DNA from: an uncultured Bacteroidota bacterium
GTDB lineage: Bacteria > Bacteroidota > Bacteroidia > Chitinophagales > Chitinophagaceae
Assembly: GCA_903825095.1 (NCBI GenBank)
Contig: CAIJZF010000202.1
Location: 1 to 7,129 of the forward strand
Direction: 5' to 3'
Length of the DNA: 7,129 nucleotides
Position numbers and translations under genes: made by a program. Under the pieces are notes generated by a model. The model searched no databases. It saw only the letters and a list, made by a program, of their open reading frames with translations, and was not told the DNA's origin. This document shows, in pieces, positions 1-6,619 of the stretch. Position 1 is the first letter of the stretch. Every line of letters starts with the position of its first letter.

Positions 1-1958
1 GCTTTTTGATTATCCTTTAATTGAATGTTAATAATTTCAATTAATTCTTTTTTAATTTTAAGATCCAAAATAGGAATGGCCACTTCTATGCGGTGGTCTA
101 AATTTCTTACCATCCAATCAGCACTAGAGATATATACTTTTTCTTTTCCCTTGTTATGAAATATCATTACACGCGCATGTTCTAAGTATTGATCGACGAT
201 GCTAATGGAATTAATGGGATTTTTTGACTTCTCCATACCTTTTTTCAAAGTAAGTATTCCTCTTATAATTAAGTTTACTTTAACGCCACTGTTAATGGCT
301 TTGTATAGAAGGTCCAATAAAATATGGTCGCTTAATGAATTAAGTTTAACAGTTATTTCAGCGGCATAGCCTTGTTTGGCAAATTTTATTTCCTCATTTA
401 TTAATTGGATAATACTACTACGCATACTAATGGGAGAAATTAATAAATGCTTTGTTTTTTCAATAGGTTTGTCTCCTAATTGCCATTTAGATAAATAAGT
501 AAATACCTTATTTACCTCCATTAATAAGGCTTTGTTGGCTGTTAATAAACAATGATCGGCGTATATTCTTGATGTTTTTTCGTTTAAATTACCAGTGCTA
601 ATAAAACCATAGTGCACCATTTTATTAGCTATTCTTTTTTGAATCACACAAATTTTAGCATGCACTTTTACATTCGGAATGCCCACTAGTACCTTAACAC
701 CTTCTTCCTCCATCATGGTTTTCCATTCTAAATTCGCTTCTTCATCAAACCTTGCTTTTAATTCTAAAAATACAGTTACGTCTTTTCCGTTTCTAGCAGC
801 ATTAATAAGTGCATTAATCACTTTTGAATTACTAGCTAAACGGTAAGCAGTTATTTTTATAGAAATAACATCATCGTCCATGGCAGCCTCTCTTAACATA
901 TCAATGACTGGATCGAAGTTGTGATAAGGGAAGTGGAGCATCACATCTTTTTTCAATATCACTTCAGAGACTTGCGTTTTATTTCTAAAAGCGGGATGTG
1001 GGAAGGGTTTAGGTCTTTCTTGTTTTTCTACGAGTACATCTGGAAAATCCATGAAGTGTTTGAAATTATGAATATGCCCTCCTGGAATAATACTGCTTTT
1101 ACGTGTAAGATGTAATTTTTGAATTAAGAAGTCAAGTAATTCGGCGTTCATTTCTTTATCATATACAAAACGAACAGGTTTTCCCTTTCTTCTATTTTTT
1201 ACACCTTTAGAAATTTTTTCAACAAAGTTCAATCCTACTTCTTGATCTAGGTCAATTTCAGCGTCCTTGGTAATTTTAAATACATGGGCGTCGAAATGAT
1301 TAAATTTAAAATGTGAAAATATAACGGGTAAATTAAACTTAATAATATCTTCTAATAATATAATGGCCTTGGATCCTTTGGAAGATGGAAGAATGACAAA
1401 GCGGCCTATGGACTTAGAAGGAATTTCAATTAAAGAAAATTTTTCTTGATAAGCATTTTGTTTGTTTCGCATCACAATCGCTAAATACAAACTTTTATCA
1501 CGCAGGTAAGGAAGTTCTGGTAAATTTTCAATCATCAATGGAATAATATAGGGGCGCACAACATCGTCGAAATAATTGCGCACAAATATTTTTTGAGTAA
1601 GGTTTAACTTTTTATCATTTATTAAAAGAACCTTTCTTTTAATAAGCTCTTTGTTGATATTATTCCAAATACGGTTGAATTCACTTTGTTGTTTAAGTAC
1701 TACTTTTTGAATTTCATCTAATATTAAATTAGGAGATTCAAGAATATCTATATTCAGTGACTTCTTTTTGTCAATGAATTCCACCATTCTTTTTAAAGTG
1801 GCTACACGCACACGAAAAAATTCATCTAAATTATTAGAGAATATGCCTAAGAAACGAATTCTATCTTTTAAGGTAACAGTGGGGTCATTGGCTTCTTGTA
1901 ATACACGGGCATTAAAGCTAAGCCAGCTAATATCTCTAGGAATATAATTGTTCTTCAT
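1..1958 (-). CDS. ppk1: Polyphosphate kinase 1, C-terminus cut by window edge
   Basis: This enzyme reversibly transfers the gamma phosphate of ATP to long-chain inorganic polyphosphate. I translated the reverse strand by hand: 652 codons are open from an ATG at 1958 to the window edge with no stop. Family landmarks are in order: SNNLDEF at residues 41-47 (N43 matches the ATP-binding Asn45 of E. coli PPK), MLHFPYHNFDP at 340-350, a KVHAKICV stretch with His433 (the autophosphorylated His435 of E. coli), a STGNLNEKT block, YLEHARV with His594 (E. coli His592), and SADWMVRNLDHR after it. E. coli PPK has 688 residues, so roughly 35-40 C-terminal residues probably lie outside. The start is firm: it is the first ATG after an in-frame TAA upstream, and it leaves the usual short lead before the DISWLSFN block. 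No ppx-like exopolyphosphatase gene is visible beside it. It is divergent from the phosphoesterase gene and has its own promoter. Confidence 0.96.
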   Translation of the reverse strand, partial: MKNNYIPRDISWLSFNARVLQEANDPTVTLKDRIRFLGIFSNNLDEFFRVRVATLKRMVEFIDKKKSLNIDILESPNLILDEIQKVVLKQQSEFNRIWNNINKELIKRKVLLINDKKLNLTQKIFVRNYFDDVVRPYIIPLMIENLPELPYLRDKSLYLAIVMRNKQNAYQEKFSLIEIPSKSIGRFVILPSSKGSKAIILLEDIIKFNLPVIFSHFKFNHFDAHVFKITKDAEIDLDQEVGLNFVEKISKGVKNRRKGKPVRFVYDKEMNAELLDFLIQKLHLTRKSSIIPGGHIHNFKHFMDFPDVLVEKQERPKPFPHPAFRNKTQVSEVILKKDVMLHFPYHNFDPVIDMLREAAMDDDVISIKITAYRLASNSKVINALINAARNGKDVTVFLELKARFDEEANLEWKTMMEEEGVKVLVGIPNVKVHAKICVIQKRIANKMVHYGFISTGNLNEKTSRIYADHCLLTANKALLMEVNKVFTYLSKWQLGDKPIEKTKHLLISPISMRSSIIQLINEEIKFAKQGYAAEITVKLNSLSDHILLDLLYKAINSGVKVNLIIRGILTLKKGMEKSKNPINSISIVDQYLEHARVMIFHNKGKEKVYISSADWMVRNLDHRIEVAIPILDLKIKKELIEIINIQLKDNQK

Positions 1959-1999
1959 CTGTATCTGAATTTCTGTGTAAAATTAAGCTATAAAATTAG

Positions 2000-2032
2000 C
2001 AAAGATATATTTAGTAATATTCTGGTTACAAT
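2000..2032 (-). promoter_or_regulatory. Bacteroidota-type promoter for ppk1
   Basis: Read on the minus strand, ATTG (2032-2029) is followed by a 21-base spacer and TATCTTTG (2007-2000). This fits the Bacteroidota sigma-ABfr consensus of TTG/TTTG, 19-21 bases, TAnnTTTG. Transcription would start near 1993, giving a leader of about 35 nt before the ppk1 ATG at 1958. It is a pattern match only. Confidence 0.6.
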
Positions 2033-2106
2033 TTGGTAATACTAAGTTAACAATGCCGACATATTCAAGTTATACAAATAGTCGTTTTTTACATAAACTA
2101 TAACCC

Positions 2107-2952
2107 ATGGACAAAAGACCAATGGAGATATGTATTGTAAGCGACCTTCATTTAGGCACATTTGGTTGTCAGGCAAAAGAGATTTTAAATTACTTAAAAA
2201 GCATCAAGCCCAAAACACTTATTTTAAATGGTGACATTATAGACATTTGGCAATTTAATAAACGCTATTTTCCAGCGAGCCATATGGCGGTGATTAAGCA
2301 AATATTTAGCATGGCCAGTAAGGATACTAAGGTTATTTATATCACAGGTAACCACGATGAAGCCTTGCGTAAATATGCCGACTTTGAAATGGGCAATATT
2401 CAATTAACCGATAAAATTGTTTTTGAAATTAATGGTGAAAAGAATTGGGTATTCCATGGCGATGTATTTGATAGAACCACAAAAGGCGGCGCCAAAATAA
2501 TAGCAAAATTGGGAGGCTATGGTTATGACTTACTTATACTTATAAATAGTTTGGTGAACTGGAGTTTAAAATTAATGGGTAAGGAAAAAATGAGTTTGAG
2601 TAAGAGTGTGAAAAACGGCGTTAAAAAAGCGGTTTCTTGGATTAATAATTTTGAACAAACTGCAGCAGAATTAGCTATTGAGAACAATTATCAATATGTG
2701 ATTTGTGGTCATATTCATCAGCCACAACAACGTGTGGTGACTACCGATAAAGGAACTGTCACATATTTAAATAGTGGAGATTGGATTGAAAATTTAACCT
2801 CATTAGAATATTATGATAATGCTTGGACTTTATATCATTATGACCCTAAACAATTTGAAGAAGAGAAGGGAAGCAAGAAAAATAAAATTATCAATTTAAG
2901 AGAAGAGTTAAGTGTGATGACCAAGGAAGTGGCCTTTCAAGTGTCCATGTAA
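2107..2952 (+). CDS. LpxH/YbbF-type calcineurin-like metallophosphoesterase
   Basis: This 281-residue protein is a dinuclear-metal phosphoesterase of the family that includes UDP-2,3-diacylglucosamine diphosphatase (LpxH), which cleaves a pyrophosphate in lipid A synthesis. All metal-site motifs are visible: D13-x-H15 (SDLHLG), G42-D43, G81-N-H-D84, H117-G-D119 and G201-H-I-H204, followed by NSGDW at 222-226. There is no signal peptide, so it is probably cytoplasmic or peripheral on the inner membrane. A hydrophobic, basic segment at about 140-175 is where LpxH-like enzymes carry their lipid-facing insertion. It is longer than E. coli LpxH (240 aa), with a charged tail after about residue 250. 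It has GNHD where proteobacterial LpxH has GNRD, so the exact substrate is uncertain. A second ATG at codon 6 (2122) is a possible start. The glycosyltransferase follows after 12 bp, probably in the same transcript. Confidence 0.85.
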   Translation: MDKRPMEICIVSDLHLGTFGCQAKEILNYLKSIKPKTLILNGDIIDIWQFNKRYFPASHMAVIKQIFSMASKDTKVIYITGNHDEALRKYADFEMGNIQLTDKIVFEINGEKNWVFHGDVFDRTTKGGAKIIAKLGGYGYDLLILINSLVNWSLKLMGKEKMSLSKSVKNGVKKAVSWINNFEQTAAELAIENNYQYVICGHIHQPQQRVVTTDKGTVTYLNSGDWIENLTSLEYYDNAWTLYHYDPKQFEEEKGSKKNKIINLREELSVMTKEVAFQVSM

Positions 2953-2964
2953 TTAAATTGATTC

Positions 2965-3963
2965 ATGAAAATATTTTACGCAATACAAGGAACAGGCAAT
3001 GGCCATATAAGTAGGGCAGAACAGTTATATCCCTATTTAAAAAAATATGGAGAGGTAGACTTTTTCTTGAGTGGTTCTAATGCACAATTACAAACTCCAC
3101 TGCCCATTAAATATAGAAGTAATGGCATTAGCTTGCATTATAAGTCAACAGGCGGAATGGATTATGGGAAAATATCTAAATCACTAGGCTTTAATATTTA
3201 TAAAGAAGCCAAAGCATTGCCCATTGAAAATTATGATGTCATTATTAATGATTTTGAATTCATCACCTCTTTGGCCTGTACTTTAAAGAAGAAAAAAAGT
3301 ATTCAGTTCGGACACCAGGCTAGTTTTCAAAGTAAATTAACTCCAAGATCAAATAGCTTTAACCCTTTAGGTAATTGGGTACTAGATAAATTTGTGAGAA
3401 GCTCGCATTATATGGGCTTGCATTTTGAATCTTATGATAAAAATATATTCAATCCCATTATTAAAGATGAAATAATTAATGCAACTCCTGTTGACAATGG
3501 ACATATCTCTGTTTATTTACCTCAGTATTCACTTGCTGTTTTAAATCCTTATTTGTTTGCTCAATCAAAATTTACTTTTGAAGTTTTTACTAAGGAAGTG
3601 AAGCAAGTCACTAAGTATAATAATATAACACTACTTCCTATTGATAATGCCAGTTTCACGAAAAGCTTAATTAGCTGCCATGCTATTATTACAGCGGGCG
3701 GTTTTGAAACACCTGCAGAAGCTTTGTATTTAAAAAAGAAATTACTTTGCATACCTATATTAAACCATTTTGAACAAGAATGCAATGGTGCCGCTATGAA
3801 AAAATTGGGTGTGAAAGTGATTAAAAAAATAGATAAGAATTTTAATCAAATATTTGCTGAATGGATATTGGCAGATAACACTATTGACTATAAGCTTACA
3901 CACTCTACAGAAGACATTGTTAATATGCTTATGCAACAAATTCCCTATAATCAAGTTGCTTAA
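2965..3963 (+). CDS. GT-B-type glycosyltransferase family protein
   Basis: This 332-residue protein looks like a GT-B-fold glycosyltransferase related to the MurG/UDP-glycosyltransferase superfamily, probably of the MJ1255-like group often labelled simply glycosyltransferase. The N-terminus has the strand-plus-glycine-loop signature IQGTGNGHISRA (residues 7-18), as in acceptor-side loops of this fold. The C-terminal half has TAGGFETPAEAL (243-254) followed by PILNHFEQ, with N267, H268, E270 and Q271. This GG...E...A and HxEQ arrangement forms the nucleotide-sugar donor site in the superfamily. No signal peptide or transmembrane helix is evident. The start is the first ATG, 12 bp after the phosphoesterase stop, which supports a two-gene operon. 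The acceptor and sugar cannot be read from sequence; the neighbour suggests a lipid or envelope glycan. Confidence 0.8.
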   Translation: MKIFYAIQGTGNGHISRAEQLYPYLKKYGEVDFFLSGSNAQLQTPLPIKYRSNGISLHYKSTGGMDYGKISKSLGFNIYKEAKALPIENYDVIINDFEFITSLACTLKKKKSIQFGHQASFQSKLTPRSNSFNPLGNWVLDKFVRSSHYMGLHFESYDKNIFNPIIKDEIINATPVDNGHISVYLPQYSLAVLNPYLFAQSKFTFEVFTKEVKQVTKYNNITLLPIDNASFTKSLISCHAIITAGGFETPAEALYLKKKLLCIPILNHFEQECNGAAMKKLGVKVIKKIDKNFNQIFAEWILADNTIDYKLTHSTEDIVNMLMQQIPYNQVA

Positions 3964-4052
3964 AATTATTAATACCTAATCTTTAATTCAACTAAGGAAC
4001 TAAAAACCTACCTTGCAAACAAATATCTAATTTAATCATTTATTTATTCATT

Positions 4053-4397
4053 ATGTATCTAATCCAAAACCAAAACAAAGAAACCACCGCTTACATTCAA
4101 AACATGATGATATTGGATGTGCAGCAAGAAAAAGTAATTGGTATTTTAATTGGAGATTGCTTTTTTGGCAAAAACAATAAAGTGGTGGGTAAGATTTTTA
4201 ACCAAACAGCCTACTTGTTGAATGGTGAAATTATTGGGAAGGTGGAATTGAATAAAGATTTCAAAAATACTGCTATTAAGAAAGCCTTAATGGCACAGGC
4301 CTGGGATATACTTATGAATATTACAGAGCATACCGGTGCCTGGATTGTAGATACTAAAAAATGGAGTAAGACTGAGCTTGTAAAACACTTAGAATAA
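4053..4397 (+). CDS. Hypothetical protein with three 16-residue repeats
   Basis: I do not recognise this 114-residue protein. It has no signal peptide or membrane segment and is probably cytosolic. The middle is beta-rich and shows a 16-residue periodicity: KVIG at 27-30, KVVG at 43-46 and EIIG at 59-62, each followed by alternating hydrophobic residues and a turn rich in G, N, K or D. The C-terminal third (about 72-114) looks alpha-helical (KKALMAQAWDILMNI) and ends WSKTELVKHLE. It lies 89 bp after the glycosyltransferase with no clear promoter between, so it may be read from the same transcript. Its stop is 16 bp from the stop of the convergent PLP-enzyme gene. The base composition resembles the neighbours, and the coherent protein supports a real gene. 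A PRC-barrel-like fold is one possibility for the beta part, but this is a guess. Confidence 0.7.
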   Translation: MYLIQNQNKETTAYIQNMMILDVQQEKVIGILIGDCFFGKNNKVVGKIFNQTAYLLNGEIIGKVELNKDFKNTAIKKALMAQAWDILMNITEHTGAWIVDTKKWSKTELVKHLE

Positions 4398-4422
4398 TTA
4401 TCTCAAAAGCGAACTAATTATT
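4393..4422. terminator. AT-only hairpin between convergent genes, weak terminator candidate
   Basis: AATAATTA (4393-4400) and TAATTATT (4415-4422) form an 8-bp inverted repeat around a 14-base loop. It spans the stop codons of both convergent genes. On the plus strand it is followed by TTT (4423-4425), as for an intrinsic terminator. The stem has no G-C pair, so its stability is doubtful. Confidence 0.3.
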
Positions 4423-5376
4423 TTTAGCAGGAAACCAGGTTCCAAATTTTGATAAATCGACATTGCCTCCTGTTAAAATAATACCTACTTTTTTTTCTTT
4501 GAATAAATGGGCATTACGCATTGCTGCAGCGAAAGGTACCACGCAACTTGGCTCTACAATTATTTTCATTCTTTCATAAACTAATCGAAGCGCTGCAATA
4601 ATTTCTTCTTCAGAAACGAGTAGTATATCTGTTACGTGTTCTTTAATAATGCCTAAGGTTTGCTCGCTGAGTGTAGTCAATAATCCATCTGCAATGGTAT
4701 TTATAAAAGGTGCTTTTTCTACTTTACCCGATTGAATACTTAATACTGCATCTGCCGCCCCTTCTGGTTCTCCGCCATATACTTTTAAACCAGGTTTAAA
4801 AAATGTTGCCCCTAAACAAGTACCAGAAAGTAAACCACCGCCGCCCACTGGAGTGATCACTGCATCAAGTGTGGGCACTTCTTCAATTAATTCTTTTACA
4901 CAAGTAGCTTGTCCGGTTATCACCCTATAATCATCATAAGGGTGAATAAATTCAGCACCGGTTTCTGCCACTACTTTATTTAAGGCTGCTTCTCTAGCTG
5001 CTTGATTGGATTCACAAATAATTACTTCTGCACCATAACCTCTCACTGCATCTATTTTTACTTGAGGAGAAGATTTCGGCATTACGATGTATGCTTTAAT
5101 ACCTAATTTTTTTGCTGCATAGGCCAATGCCTGCGCATGATTCCCAGATGAATGCGTCGCAATTCCATTTTTTAATTGTGCAGGACTTAAACTTAAAGTA
5201 GCGTTCATGCCTCCTCTAATTTTAAAGGCCCCAATTTTTTGAAAGTTCTCGCACTTAAAATAAAAATCAATACCCGTTAATTCATTAATACTTTTATTTG
5301 TAAGCACAGGTGTGCGGTGTATATAAGGTGTAATGGTTTTTGCTGCAAGCTCCACCGCTTCTTTGGTTATTTTCAT
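4414..5376 (-). CDS. Serine racemase / threonine dehydratase-like PLP enzyme
   Basis: This is a fold-type II PLP enzyme that would dehydrate or racemise serine, threonine or a related beta-hydroxy amino acid. Numbered from the ATG at 5376 (320 aa): K52 in FKIRGG is the Schiff-base lysine; SSGNH at 76-80 binds the PLP or substrate (S77 matches the catalytic Ser84 of mammalian serine racemase); GGGG at 178-181 is the phosphate loop; E203, A207 and D209 match the divalent-metal site of serine racemase; TGGNVD at 302-307 sits by the pyridine nitrogen. There is no C-terminal ACT domain, so it is not the feedback-regulated biosynthetic IlvA. Candidates are catabolic threonine/serine dehydratase, serine racemase, or threo-3-hydroxyaspartate ammonia-lyase. 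An in-frame GTG at 5400 would add eight basic residues. I prefer the ATG because MKITKEAVELAA is the usual family start, and the GGAG before the GTG directly abuts it. It is divergent from the PhyH gene. Confidence 0.9.
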   Translation of the reverse strand: MKITKEAVELAAKTITPYIHRTPVLTNKSINELTGIDFYFKCENFQKIGAFKIRGGMNATLSLSPAQLKNGIATHSSGNHAQALAYAAKKLGIKAYIVMPKSSPQVKIDAVRGYGAEVIICESNQAAREAALNKVVAETGAEFIHPYDDYRVITGQATCVKELIEEVPTLDAVITPVGGGGLLSGTCLGATFFKPGLKVYGGEPEGAADAVLSIQSGKVEKAPFINTIADGLLTTLSEQTLGIIKEHVTDILLVSEEEIIAALRLVYERMKIIVEPSCVVPFAAAMRNAHLFKEKKVGIILTGGNVDLSKFGTWFPAKNN

Positions 5377-5494
5377 TTTTCGTTTTTTATAATTTTTCAC
5401 TCCTCAATTTAAATAAAAAATGTGTCTAGTCCCTATTTCCTTTATAAAGTTTTTGTATATTTAGAAATGAAAACTTTTTGCATTACTACTGTTG

Positions 5495-5536
5495 ATTCAA
5501 CTACTTCATTACAATATTCAACTACTTTATTACAAT
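5495..5536. repeat. 21-bp tandem duplication in divergent spacer
   Basis: Two adjacent 21-bp units (5495-5515 and 5516-5536) begin ATTCAACTACTT and end ATTACAAT. They differ only at 5507 (C) versus 5528 (T). They lie in the 196-bp spacer between the divergent PLP-enzyme and PhyH genes, ending 36 bp before the PhyH ATG. They could be a duplicated binding site for a regulator or simple slippage. I see no good TAnnTTTG promoter in this spacer on either strand. Confidence 0.85.
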
Positions 5537-5572
5537 TACTTTTTTTAATAATCATTTTATAAATTTTACCAT

Positions 5573-6394
5573 ATGTCTTCATTGTTAACACCAGAACAAA
5601 TTGCAGCTTATCACAAAGACGGCTATATCATTATTAAAAACTTTTGTTCAAAACAAGAAGTAGATAAAATGTATTCTACCGCTTTGCAGGATAAGGCGAT
5701 GGAAAATAATGCCTTGGATTTAAACGATCAAACAGGTAAGAAAACCAGGCTCTCTTTATGGTTCACACCAGGCAATGATGTTTTCGGTTATTTAACCAGA
5801 TCTGAAAAAATGGTGGATTCGGTGGCTAATTTATTGGACAGTGATGCGCCGGTATGTCATTTTCACTCCAAACTCATGCAAAAAGAGCCTAAAGTGGGCG
5901 GTGCATGGGAATGGCATCAAGATTATGGTTACTGGTATAAAAACCAGTTTATGTTTCCCGACCAGCTGGTGAGTGTAATGGTGGCGCTTACGCCTGCCAA
6001 CAAAGAAAACGGCTGTATTCAAGTCATAAAAGGCTCCCATAAATTGGGCAGGGTGAACCATGGTTTTGCAGGAGAACAAGTAGGCGCAGACCAAACCATG
6101 GTAGATAACGCATTGAAAACCATGGAATTAGTATATGTTGAAATTGAGCCAGGGGATGCCTTGTTCTTTCATAGCAATATCCTTCACCGCTCCGAGGCCA
6201 ACTTATCGGATAGCCCAAGATGGTCCATTATTTCTTGTTATAGTTCCCAGTCCAATTTAGCCTATAATGAAACCTCTACCTCCTGGCATACGCCTATCGA
6301 AAAAGTACCCAATGAAGCACTTTTAAATTGGGAATCGAGCACTCTTTCAGCCGCCGATTTTCTTAAAAAAGAGAACGATCCGGCCCTAAAATAA
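5573..6394 (+). CDS. Phytanoyl-CoA dioxygenase (PhyH) family oxygenase
   Basis: This 273-residue protein is an Fe(II)/2-oxoglutarate-dependent dioxygenase of the PhyH family, which hydroxylates a small molecule while converting 2-oxoglutarate to succinate and CO2. The N-terminus has the typical opening LTPEQIAAYHKDGYIIIKNF (5-24). The iron triad is H115-x-D117 in WEWHQDYGYW and H205 in GDALFFHSNILHRS. R216 in SPRW is the expected 2-oxoglutarate-carboxylate anchor. Between them, PANKENGCIQVIKGSHKLG (141-159) is the conserved strand and turn of the family. No signal peptide is seen, so it is cytosolic. The WHQD...YW stretch is reminiscent of ectoine hydroxylase (EctD), but no ectABC genes are present and the substrate is unknown. 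It is a single gene, divergent from the serine racemase-like gene, and followed by a 225-bp spacer before the SusC-like gene. Confidence 0.9.
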   Translation: MSSLLTPEQIAAYHKDGYIIIKNFCSKQEVDKMYSTALQDKAMENNALDLNDQTGKKTRLSLWFTPGNDVFGYLTRSEKMVDSVANLLDSDAPVCHFHSKLMQKEPKVGGAWEWHQDYGYWYKNQFMFPDQLVSVMVALTPANKENGCIQVIKGSHKLGRVNHGFAGEQVGADQTMVDNALKTMELVYVEIEPGDALFFHSNILHRSEANLSDSPRWSIISCYSSQSNLAYNETSTSWHTPIEKVPNEALLNWESSTLSAADFLKKENDPALK

Positions 6395-6486
6395 CTACCC
6401 TTCGTTTGTAAAAAATTTTGTATTTTTTTTCATTTTTTTCAAGATTTTAAATTATTGAAAATCAAATAGTTATATAGTTTTTAGAG

Positions 6487-6513
6487 ATTAGTCTATTAAA
6501 AATATAGACTAAT
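6487..6513. repeat. 10-bp inverted repeat upstream of susC-like promoter
   Basis: ATTAGTCTAT (6487-6496) and ATAGACTAAT (6504-6513) are perfect inverted arms around the 7-base loop TAAAAAT. Pairing can extend two more positions outward with one G-T pair. It lies 93 bp after the PhyH stop and 23 bp before the -33 element of the SusC-like gene. It is either a weak terminator for PhyH (only TTT and then GGGG follow) or an operator for the receptor gene. Confidence 0.7.
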
Positions 6514-6536
6514 TTGGGGAAAAGTTGGTGGAAATC

Positions 6537-6567
6537 TTTGCCAATTGTTAATTAATTATTAAATTTG
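6537..6567 (+). promoter_or_regulatory. Bacteroidota-type promoter for the SusC-like gene
   Basis: TTTG (6537-6540), a 19-base spacer and TAAATTTG (6560-6567) match the Bacteroidota consensus TTTG, 19-21 bases, TAnnTTTG exactly. Transcription would begin near 6574, leaving a leader of about 45 nt. That leader is A-rich just before the ATG at 6620 (AAATAAAGT), as usual for this phylum, and has no Shine-Dalgarno sequence. Confidence 0.7.
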
Positions 6568-6619
6568 GTGTTCGAGTTATATACTAGACAAGTTCAGTTT
6601 AACAAAAATCAAATAAAGT

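Noticed and set aside
921..1115. Plus-strand ORF of 64 aa inside ppk1
   Set aside because: It is antisense to well-conserved ppk1 motifs, including MLHFPYHNFDP, and its protein shows no coherent features.
3561..3954. Two overlapping minus-strand ORFs inside the glycosyltransferase gene
   Set aside because: They are antisense to the conserved donor-site region (GGFETPAEA, NHFEQ) and their translations resemble no protein family.
5831..6218. Two minus-strand ORFs inside the PhyH gene
   Set aside because: They lie opposite the iron-binding motifs of the PhyH protein and are explained as shadows of that frame.
5573..6394. Higher G+C in the PhyH gene as a sign of horizontal transfer
   Set aside because: Sampled lines reach about 43-50% G+C against about 30-35% in ppk1 and the phosphoesterase, but parts of the PLP-enzyme and SusC-like genes reach similar values, so it is not distinctive.
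6436..6461. TTTTCAA / TTGAAAA inverted repeat after the PhyH gene as a terminator
   Set aside because: The stem is 7 bp with a single G-C pair and a 12-base loop. The T-run lies before it, not after it, so it does not fit an intrinsic terminator.
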